From: JAMQPK01 sp963761975
GTDB lineage: Bacteria > Acidobacteriota > Vicinamibacteria > Vicinamibacterales > JAMQPK01
Direction of reading: 5' to 3'
Length of the DNA: 64,000 bases
NCBI GenBank assembly: GCA_963761975.1
Contig: CAVXIR010000002.1
Location: 2,480,001-2,544,000, forward strand
The notes under the pieces: generated by a model
Database searches by the model: none
Told to the model about the DNA's origin: nothing
The model's input: only the letters and a program-made list of their open reading frames with translations
Made by a program: the position numbers and the translations under genes
Shown here: positions 57,390 to 64,000 of the stretch, one piece after another
How positions within the stretch are numbered: the first letter of the stretch is position 1
Layout of the letters: every line of letters starts with the position of its first letter

Positions 57390-57720
57390 TGGACGAGGCC
57401 CATTTAATCAGCCGCGCGAACGCGCCGTGACGCCCCATCTCACGCGTGAACGCATCAACCGACATGACCTGCGCTGTTGGATCTGGGAACTGCGCAATCA
57501 CATCACCAGTGGAAATATGATCGCCAAAGAAGACCGACGCATCAATCACCCCTTCGCTGCCGACCGTGGCGATTTCTGCCGTGCTGCCGTCGGCCATCGA
57601 CTTCGTGAGGGAGTTGGCCCGGCGCTGGGCAGATATACGGCACGGATTTCCGCGCCTTGCTTGTGAAGAACTTGTTTCGATTTGATCGGAACCGGGTAAA
57701 GTTGTTGGCTGATGGTGCGT
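57390..57720 (-). pseudogene. Crp/Fnr regulator 3, N-terminal remnant
   Basis: The reverse strand encodes a Crp-like sensor part: PVPIKSKQVLHKQGAEIRAV then YLPSAG in one frame, and after a shift near 57610 LTKSMADGSTAEIATVGSEG, VIDASVFFGDHISTG and VMSVDAFTREMGRHGAFARL in the next. It ends before the HTH, so it cannot bind DNA. It is related to the intact Crp at 6860-7627. Confidence 0.7.
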
Positions 57721-57937
57721 ATTCGTCACCCGGCAGCGTTTGAAGCAGTCGATTTGATGACGCATTATGTGAGAATGGCGCAGCAGCACGGAATGGCCGG
57801 TTCCATCTGGTGATGGAGCGTCATGGCTTCACACTGTCCCTGAGGGTTCACCTGGAAACAATTCACTTTGGGGAGGCTGGAAGCTTGGCCAGGTCTCTCG
57901 GCACGCCGCACGGGGCGGCAAACACAATCGAGTCTCG

Positions 57938-60709
57938 ATGAACGATATTCCGCCGACACATGCAGAGTCGTACATTGCCGCGATTGTCGAGTCCTCGGAG
58001 GATGCGATCCTTTCGAAGGATCTTGACGGCGTCATCAGAACCTGCAACCCAGCGACGGAGCGCCTGTTCGGCTATACCCGTGCCGAACTTGTTGGGCAAT
58101 CCATCAGAATCCTGATCCCTCCCGAACGCCAGGCCGAAGAGGACGACATCCTGGCCCGTCTTCGTCGGGGCGAGCGCGTCGATCATTTTGAGACGGTACG
58201 GCTGACCAAGGACGGTCGGCGCGTAGAGGTTTCATTGACGGTGTCGCCCGTGCACGATGCCTCCGGCACTGTCATCGGGGCGTCGAAGATCGTTCGCGAC
58301 ATCAGCGAGCAGAAGCGCGCCAGGGCCGCTCAGGCTTATTTAGCAGCCATCGTCGAATCCTCAGAAGACGCCATCCTCGCCAAGGATCTGAACGGAATCA
58401 TTCAGTCGTGCAATGCCGCCGCGCAGCGGCTATTCGGCTACGCGGCATCCGAACTCGTTGGACAATCGATCCGGATCGTGATCCCGCCAGAGCGACAAAC
58501 CGAAGAGGACGACATCCTTGACCGCGTTCGCGCTGGCAAGCGTCTGGATCATTTCGAAACCGTTCGTGTCGCCAAGGATGGACGCCGTATCGATATCTCC
58601 TTATCCGCGTCACCGATACGCGACGAGTCTGGCGCGATTATCGGTGTGTCAAAGGTTGTGCGTGACATCACGGAACAGAAGCGGCTTGCACGCGAACTCG
58701 CGGCGCAGCAGGAATGGTTTCGAGTGACGCTCGGAAGTATCGGCGATGCGGTCATCGCATCAGGTCCGGACGGTCAGGTGACGTACATGAATGCTCCGGC
58801 GCAGACCTTGACCGGGTGGACCGCCGAGGAAGCGGTCGGGCGTGCCCTCGCGGACGTCTTCCGTATCGTGAACGAGAAAACTCGACTCGCGGTAGACAAT
58901 CCAGCGGCTCTCGTCATGCGATCGGGCCACATTGTGGGCCTTGCCAACCACACCGTCCTCATCGACAGAAACGGCATTGAGCGTCCAATTGCGGATAGCG
59001 CGGCACCGATTCGTGATCCCGAGGATCGCATCATCGGCGTCATCCTGGTATTCCGCGACGTGACGGAAGAACGACGTGCGGAGGAAGCCATCGCCGAGCA
59101 ACGCGAGTGGTTCGAGACGACGCTGGAAAGCATCGGCGACGCGGTGATTGCGACAGACGTTCAGGGACGCATCGAATTCATGAATCCGATCGCCGAGCAC
59201 CTGACAGGATGGCAGCTGAGCGACGCGTCTGACCGGAAGTGCGAGGACGTGTTCCGGATCGTCAACGAAAATACGCGCCGCAGGGTCGACAACCCAGTAA
59301 CACGGGTCCTTGCCGAAGGCACAATCGTCGGTCTCGCGAACCATACTATCCTCGTTTCAGCCGACGGGACTGAACGTCCGATCGACGACAGCGGAGCGCC
59401 AATCAGAAGCCGCGATGGCCGCATTATTGGCGTCGTCTTGGTCTTTCGTGACGTCAGCGATCGACGCCGTTCGGAAGTGGAGCGACGAGACGCTGCCTCG
59501 GAACGCGAACGGCTACTCGAAGCCGAGCGCGCTGCACGCACCGCGGCCGAGCGGGCAAGCCGCGTGAAGGACGAGTTCGTTGCAATGGTGTCCCACGAGC
59601 TCCGCACGCCACTGAACGCGATCCTCGGATGGACGCAGTTGATGACCATGCCGGACGCAGATCAAGCATTGATCAAACGTGGCGTCGACGTGATCGCACG
59701 TAATTCGCGTGTCCAGGCCCAGTTAATCTCCGATCTCCTCGACATCAGTCGAATCGTAGCTGGCAAGCTCCGCCTTGCTATCCATCATGTCGATCTGGAG
59801 ACCGTGGTCGCTGATGCCATTGAGACAGTCCAAAATGACGCTGACGCGAAGGGTGTGGTGATTGAACGTGAACTCGAGAAAACGGTGGGCTCCATCGCGG
59901 GCGATCCTGCACGCCTTCAGCAAATGGTGTGGAACCTCCTCTCCAATGCGATCAAATTCACGCCGAAAGGTGGCACCGTCACGGTGGGACTGCGTCGAGC
60001 CGGTCCAGATGCTCAGATCACCATCGTCGATACGGGTGTCGGAATCAAGCCGGATTTCCTTCCGCACATCTTCGATCGGTTTCAGCAAGCCGACCAATCG
60101 ATCACTCGACGATTCGGCGGGCTCGGACTTGGCCTATCGATTGTCAAGCACCTGGTCGAGCTGCACGGGGGAAGGATCCGAGCAGAAAGCCCTGGTGACG
60201 ACCACGGCTCGATGTTCACCATCCTTCTTCCGTCGAGTACCCGCTCAGAAACGTCCGACGTCCAGCCGCCGGATGCGAAAACGCGTGACGCGGAACCGGC
60301 AGCGTCGCTGGAAGGGATTCGTGTCTTCATCGTCGAGGATGAGCCTGACACGCGCGAGTTTCTCGAGCGCTTCCTGACGACCTACGGAGCGGCCGTCATA
60401 GCCGTGAGTACCGCCACGGAAGCCCTTACCATGCTGCCAACTTGCGAAGCTGACATCCTCGTGAGCGACATCGGATTACCAGACATGGACGGCTATGACC
60501 TGATGCAGCAGGTGCGACGGATGGATCCAAAGAACTGCGGGGCGATTCCCGCCATTGCCCTTACGGCCTACGCAAGAACTGAAGATCGCACACGCGCCTT
60601 TCGCGCCGGATACCAAGCACACTTGGCGAAGCCAGTTGAACCGGCCGAACTGGTTGCGACGATGACCAGTTTCGCAGGACTCATCAACCCGCAACGGCGC
60701 AATCGCTAG
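57938..60709 (+). CDS. Four-PAS hybrid sensor histidine kinase
   Basis: A 923-residue cytoplasmic sensor. PAS1 (about 10-130) and PAS2 (about 132-250) are close copies: AAIVESSEDAILSKDLDG against AAIVESSEDAILAKDLNG, both with GQSIRI(L/V)IPPERQ. PAS3 and PAS4 (about 255-375 and 380-500) form a second similar pair (GDAVIA, LANHTVLI, DVFRIVNE). A coiled coil (ERERLLEAERAARTAAERAS) leads to HisKA with His553 in MVSHELRTPLNAILG. The ATPase has NLLSNAIKFTPKGG and a GLGLGLSIVK box. The C-terminal receiver has Asp844 in LVSDIGLPDMDGYDL. It has no transmembrane helix. PAS1 resembles the PAS domain of the 46-kb kinase. No partner regulator is adjacent. Confidence 0.93.
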   Translation: MNDIPPTHAESYIAAIVESSEDAILSKDLDGVIRTCNPATERLFGYTRAELVGQSIRILIPPERQAEEDDILARLRRGERVDHFETVRLTKDGRRVEVSLTVSPVHDASGTVIGASKIVRDISEQKRARAAQAYLAAIVESSEDAILAKDLNGIIQSCNAAAQRLFGYAASELVGQSIRIVIPPERQTEEDDILDRVRAGKRLDHFETVRVAKDGRRIDISLSASPIRDESGAIIGVSKVVRDITEQKRLARELAAQQEWFRVTLGSIGDAVIASGPDGQVTYMNAPAQTLTGWTAEEAVGRALADVFRIVNEKTRLAVDNPAALVMRSGHIVGLANHTVLIDRNGIERPIADSAAPIRDPEDRIIGVILVFRDVTEERRAEEAIAEQREWFETTLESIGDAVIATDVQGRIEFMNPIAEHLTGWQLSDASDRKCEDVFRIVNENTRRRVDNPVTRVLAEGTIVGLANHTILVSADGTERPIDDSGAPIRSRDGRIIGVVLVFRDVSDRRRSEVERRDAASERERLLEAERAARTAAERASRVKDEFVAMVSHELRTPLNAILGWTQLMTMPDADQALIKRGVDVIARNSRVQAQLISDLLDISRIVAGKLRLAIHHVDLETVVADAIETVQNDADAKGVVIERELEKTVGSIAGDPARLQQMVWNLLSNAIKFTPKGGTVTVGLRRAGPDAQITIVDTGVGIKPDFLPHIFDRFQQADQSITRRFGGLGLGLSIVKHLVELHGGRIRAESPGDDHGSMFTILLPSSTRSETSDVQPPDAKTRDAEPAASLEGIRVFIVEDEPDTREFLERFLTTYGAAVIAVSTATEALTMLPTCEADILVSDIGLPDMDGYDLMQQVRRMDPKNCGAIPAIALTAYARTEDRTRAFRAGYQAHLAKPVEPAELVATMTSFAGLINPQRRNR

Positions 60710-61339
60710 GCTCTTGCGATCACCTCGTCAACGCGAATTGGTTCGCGGCAGAGCTAGCGAGACAGTATTTCCTTCGAGGCGCGTTTGACTAGAGGGTTCG
60801 GGTCGGACGACGGCTATGGGGCGCTGTCCGCTGCATTGACGCCGTGCTGACGAGAAAAGACACTGGCACGAACCGACCCTATCGTACATGAATATCGAGC
60901 AGTTGATCGCGCGGACCACTGCAGTGCTGCGGCAGTTGTTAGCTATGCGCGACGCCGAAAACGTGCCTCCACCCAACTCTGTCGACGGCGTCATGGTGCT
61001 CGACACCGCCGGCCTCGCTGGCAAGTCGTCTGCGGCCGCACCCGCACCATCAATGTGTTCTTACGGCTGCAGGTTTTGACACGTCACGAATGATTCGTGC
61101 TTGGTAGTTGCTTCGCTCTGCGCCGGTTCTACGATGATTGAGAAACCGTCGTCGGATGATCATCGGCCGAAGCGAAATTTTCCGGTCCTGCGGAATAGTT
61201 CGCAGTATTCGAGGGCCGCGCGTGCGCGATCCTGCCTGATCTGAGAAGTTTCTTTGCGCCGCCCTTGGCACTCACATTGCTAAAACAGTCCGTGAAACCG
61301 TAAGAAGGTTCAATAGGCAATAGATGACTGGAGAGCACG
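60710..61339. other. Gene-poor stretch
   Basis: About 630 bases. A 63-residue ORF at 60888-61079 (MNIEQLIARTTAVLRQLLAM, then DAENVPPPNSVDG) is the only candidate, with no ribosome site. No RNA gene was seen. The start of the next gene has GGAGAGCACG. Confidence 0.4.
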
Positions 61340-61762
61340 ATGGGTATTTTGCTTATCAAGGATCACACGGCGAGACCGGCGCACGTTCAGACGCTCCGCG
61401 CCGGACCAACGAGCAGCACGCCTGACACCATTCGGCTCGATTCATGTTCACGGTGGGAAATGATCGTTGTGAACACTCACTCGAGTGTTTACGAATTGAT
61501 TGTTCTGCAGGGGAAGTGCGGCGATGTGCTGGCGCGCGGCGGCAAGCATCTGCCGGACTTTCGACGTGTGACCCTCGTCGGCGCGACCGCAGGCGGCAGC
61601 GCGCTGAAGCTAAACGTGATCGATGTGGGTTTTCGCATGGAACTACACGTCGATCAGAAGATCCTCTTCACCTCACCGGTCCGGGCAATTAACCGCGGTT
61701 CGGCTGCGGCCGACGTATCAGAGGCGGCCGCGGCGGCGCTGCTGGCTGTTGTGACACAGTAG
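61340..61762 (+). CDS. Conserved-looking soluble protein, unknown function
   Basis: A 140-residue protein starting at ATG 61340 after GGAGAGCACG. It looks like a small beta barrel: TIRLDSCSRWEMIVVNTHSS, VYELIVLQGKCGDVLARGG, FRRVTLVGATAGGSALKL, NVIDVGFRMELHVDQKI, and a helical Ala-rich tail (AADVSEAAAAALLAVVTQ). There is no signal peptide or membrane helix. It could be a split-barrel or OB-like domain. It lies 67 bases before the DHOD-like gene on the same strand, so co-transcription is likely. Confidence 0.6.
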   Translation: MGILLIKDHTARPAHVQTLRAGPTSSTPDTIRLDSCSRWEMIVVNTHSSVYELIVLQGKCGDVLARGGKHLPDFRRVTLVGATAGGSALKLNVIDVGFRMELHVDQKILFTSPVRAINRGSAAADVSEAAAAALLAVVTQ

Positions 61763-61829
61763 CCTAGAGGCTCATTCACGGGCAGATTACGAGGCGCGTG
61801 GCTCTTTACGATGAGCATGCGAAACACGG

Positions 61830-62828
61830 ATGAACCTGACGACAAGGTACGTTGGACTCTCGTTGAAGAACCCATTCATGCCAGGTGCATCGCCTTTGGC
61901 CGACAAGCTCGACACCGTGCTCGAGCTCGAAGATGCGGGGGCATCAGCGATCGTCATGCGATCGCTCTTCGAGGAACAGGTGCTGAGCCGCCGGTTCGGT
62001 TCAACCCACTACGCCCGACTGGCGAGCGAGGCCGATGCGAAGGCGGCTGCCTACTACCCAACGGTCGACGAGTTCGCTCTCGCTCCGGATACACATTTGG
62101 AGCAGGTCAGGCGCATCAAGGCGCGCGTCTCCGTGCCCGTTATTCCTTCAATCAACGGAACGACCACTGACAAGTGGCTGGAATACTCACGTTTACTGCA
62201 AAAAGCGGGAGCGGATGCCCTCGAACTGAACTTCTACCATGTGGCGACCGGCTTTCTCGAAGACGGCGCAGCGGTCGAGCGCCGGCTGCTCGATGTCGTT
62301 GCCGTGCTGAAAGAGACACTCAGTATTCCGATAGCCGTGAAGCTCTCGCCCTTCTACTCCTCGCTGCCGAATTTGGCGATAAAGCTCGAGACCATGGGCG
62401 TTGGAGGGCTTGTGCTGTTCAACCGCTTCTACCAGCCCGACATCGACCCGGAGGAGCTGGAGGCCACACCAAGAGTGGCGCTGTCCTCATCGGCTGATTT
62501 GCTCCTTCGGCTGCGCTGGCTGGCGATTCTTGCGCCGAACCTTGAGGCGTCGCTCGCGGTTTCGGGCGGTGTTCATCGCCCAGTCGATGCGGTGAAGGCG
62601 GTGATGGCCGGTGCCGATGTCGTCCAGCTCGTGTCAGCCCTGTTGCAGCATGGGCCGCAATACTTGAAGTACATGCTTTTTGCGTTTGAGCGATGGGGCA
62701 CCGAGCACGGCTACGCAACAATCGATGACATGCGCGACAAGATGAGCCTGGCGCAGTGCCCCGACCCGGAGGCGTTCGAGCGCGGCAGCTACATGCGCAT
62801 TCTGCAGTCATGGGGAGCGGCACGTTGA
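61830..62828 (+). CDS. Dihydroorotate dehydrogenase-like flavoprotein
   Basis: A 332-residue TIM-barrel protein of the DHOD-like (class 1-type) group. NLTTRYVGLSLKNPFMPGAS is the FMN-site start. PVIPSINGTTTDKWLEYSRL, DALELNFYHVATG (the N-x-x containing strand), IPIAVKLSPFYSSL (the conserved Lys), LVLFNRFYQPDID and SGGVHRPVDAVKAVMAGADV (phosphate loop) follow. It ends in a Gly-Ala-rich tail. Proteins of this subgroup lack proof of orotate formation and may reduce other substrates. ATG 61830 has only a weak ribosome site. Confidence 0.88.
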   Translation: MNLTTRYVGLSLKNPFMPGASPLADKLDTVLELEDAGASAIVMRSLFEEQVLSRRFGSTHYARLASEADAKAAAYYPTVDEFALAPDTHLEQVRRIKARVSVPVIPSINGTTTDKWLEYSRLLQKAGADALELNFYHVATGFLEDGAAVERRLLDVVAVLKETLSIPIAVKLSPFYSSLPNLAIKLETMGVGGLVLFNRFYQPDIDPEELEATPRVALSSSADLLLRLRWLAILAPNLEASLAVSGGVHRPVDAVKAVMAGADVVQLVSALLQHGPQYLKYMLFAFERWGTEHGYATIDDMRDKMSLAQCPDPEAFERGSYMRILQSWGAAR

Positions 62829-62877
62829 CGATGGGTTTTGCAGATTTCTATAGCAAAATGAGGACTGGTCGTCAGGT

Positions 62878-63096
62878 TCACGATTTATCGTCGATGTGTG
62901 CGAACAGCCCACCGACAAAGAGGGCGGCGCCAATGAGGCCGATGACGAGACCTGCTGGCAGCATGATCATCGTCACGCCGAGGCCCAGCCCAACGATCAT
63001 CATGACCAATCCGATGACGACTGCGGCAATGTGGGCCAGGACGGCTTCGGTGGTTCTCCACCAGCCGGCGTCCCACGAAAGTCTTGCATTTGCCAT
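62878..63096 (-). CDS. Small membrane protein
   Basis: A 72-residue protein: a short amphipathic start (ARLSWDAGWWRTTEAVLAHI) and two membrane helices (AAVVIGLVMMIVGLGLGVTM, LPAGLVIGLIGAALFVGGLF) with a charged HIDDKS end. It looks like a two-helix envelope protein. A GGAGGTGACCC ribosome site precedes the ATG at 63096. It is convergent with the DHOD-like gene. Function is unknown. Confidence 0.65.
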   Translation of the reverse strand: MANARLSWDAGWWRTTEAVLAHIAAVVIGLVMMIVGLGLGVTMIMLPAGLVIGLIGAALFVGGLFAHIDDKS

Positions 63097-63129
63097 GGGT
63101 CACCTCCGCCGTACCTTGCAGCAAGCTAC

Positions 63130-63366
63130 TTACCTTTCGTTTGCGAAAACTGTGTTCTGCCTGGATGCGCTCGCGCGAGCGAGCGTTGTGCTCATGCACC
63201 GGGAAAAATTCTGATAAGTGGGTAACTTTTCGAGCGCGGGGCGCCAGTGGAGGGCAATGGCGGCGGCGGCGGTCATTGCGGCGAGCGTCCCTCCAACGAT
63301 CGCTCTGAACCGATGACTGCCGAGGGCTACCGCGATACCCAGCTTGAGGATCGAGTTTGCCAACAC
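63130..63366 (-). CDS. Hypothetical small hydrophobic ORF
   Basis: A 78-residue ORF, LANSILKLGIAVALGSHRFR then AIVGGTLAAMTAAAAIALHW, with a polar tail. It may be a small envelope protein. The start (GTG or TTG at 63366) has no clear ribosome site. Apart from this, 63097-63632 is empty as far as I can see. Confidence 0.3.
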   Translation of the reverse strand: MLANSILKLGIAVALGSHRFRAIVGGTLAAMTAAAAIALHWRPALEKLPTYQNFSRCMSTTLARASASRQNTVFANER

Positions 63367-63632
63367 GCCGACGCAATCGCCAACGCCGCAGTCTCGCGTG
63401 ACGCTGTCTGAGCAATCCCTCTCGCCATCGAGACCGTCAGAGCATCCACGTCTGTCAGGCCAAGGACGGCGCAGACGTCAGGACACCGGACTTTCCCCAC
63501 AAACGTGCGTCGAGAAATTCCGCACTGCTACAGGATTTTCACAACCACAACCCAAGACCAGGTATCGAAACCGTGATGTTGAGGGCGATCCTCCGAGAAA
63601 GGCTCGGCACAGGGATTGCCTTTGAGCACGGT

Positions 63633-64000
63633 ATGTTGTGCCTCTCTCGACTCATCACATCGACAATTGTTCTGATCGTCACAAGTGCGTGCTCGCCTCT
63701 GCCGCCGGTAGCACTTTACGCCGAACCGGGAGATCTCGAGATGCTCGCTGGGGAGTGGACAGGAGAGTACGAGAGCGCCGCGCTCGGCCGTCGAGGCAGC
63801 ATCGAGTTCAAGCTGAAGGCCGGCACGAATGAAGCCCGCGGTGACGTGCTCATGGTTCCGCGCGGCAGCGGGACGCCGTACCAGTCTCGCCCGTCCCACG
63901 ATCCACTGCCTCCCCCCACCACGCCCTCATTCGAGTTGCTGACGATTAGATTCATCCGCGCGTCCAACGGATCGATCGGCGGCAGGCTGGATCGCTATTG
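63633..64000 (+). CDS. Lipoprotein cut by the right window edge
   Basis: An open frame of 122 codons from ATG 63633 to the edge. A lipoprotein signal (RLITSTIVLIVTSACSPLPP, Cys in SAC) is followed by EPGDLEMLAGEWTGEYES, then AALGRRGSIEFKLKAGTNEA and RGSGTPYQSRPSHDPLPPP. The EML-AGEWTGEY pattern is typical of exported lipocalin-like domains. ATG 63570 in the same frame is an alternative start. It likely faces the periplasm. The C-terminus is outside the window. Confidence 0.75.
   Translation, partial: MLCLSRLITSTIVLIVTSACSPLPPVALYAEPGDLEMLAGEWTGEYESAALGRRGSIEFKLKAGTNEARGDVLMVPRGSGTPYQSRPSHDPLPPPTTPSFELLTIRFIRASNGSIGGRLDRY

Noticed and set aside
61080..61339. Possible tRNA or small RNA before the 61.3-kb gene
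   Set aside because: I could not find a cloverleaf, a TTCGA-type T-loop with matching arms, or a clear terminator.

Overview
High-GC bacterial DNA that looks like an environmental Acidobacteriota genome, probably near Vicinamibacteria. This placement is an inference from gene content, not from a marker gene. The pointers are three long FtsX/MacB-type permeases of the acidobacterial ADOP kind, a TIGR03435-family protein, a CE15 glucuronoyl esterase, a PAS-rich hybrid kinase, many secreted proteins of unknown function, and ATGA/GTGA translational coupling. I saw no rRNA, tRNA or CRISPR array.

Layout. 1-2.6 kb: a partial secreted protein, a CDGSH iron-sulfur protein, a MaoC-like dehydratase and a DUF1326-DUF2182 operon. 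2.8-6.7 kb: a dicarboxylate/amino-acid:cation symporter coupled to an exported M14 metallopeptidase, followed by a 14-copy heptamer array. 6.9-13.5 kb: a Crp/Fnr regulator with a perfect inverted repeat over its start codon, a frameshifted CE15 esterase, small secreted proteins, a broken TIGR03435 gene and a DUF2089/membrane-protein pair. 13.7-24.3 kb: ADOP permeases (one frameshifted, two intact, one fragment), VanZ-like and HAD proteins, a decayed Crp/Fnr gene and a small collagen-like protein. 24.4-28.7 kb: an RND adaptor-pump operon.

28.7-40.6 kb is sparse and eroded: remnants of an IS481-type transposase, a ComEC/MBL protein and two ATP-dependent DNA ligases, a 5'-truncated TonB receptor, and a series of small secreted proteins. 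40.7-49 kb is a stress and signalling block: large catalase (frameshifted), CsbD/GSP17M-like protein, YciF-type DUF892 protein, MEDS sensor, response regulator, PAS kinase, NarL regulator and PRC-barrel protein. 49.1-55.3 kb holds two insertion sequences. An IS21-family element splits a flavin-oxidase-like gene and is bounded by a perfect 68-bp direct repeat. An IS256-family element has an 8-bp target duplication and sits between two very small basic ORFs. 55.9-64 kb: a GIY-YIG protein, another Crp remnant, a four-PAS hybrid kinase, a DHOD-like flavoprotein, and a lipoprotein running off the right edge.

The most notable overall feature is the number of genes whose homology runs across two or more reading frames (CE15, TIGR03435, ADOP-1, Crp-2, a lipoprotein, KatE, PRC-barrel). 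Meanwhile many long genes (RND pump 1041 aa, hybrid kinase 923 aa, M14 peptidase 876 aa, two ADOPs) are intact. Either this is a decaying accessory region, or the assembly carries local indel errors. The sequence alone cannot decide. I did not find a convincing new multi-gene defence or biosynthetic system. The best leads are the 68-bp repeat at the IS21 element, the hairpin over the crp start codon, the heptamer array and the small collagen-like protein.
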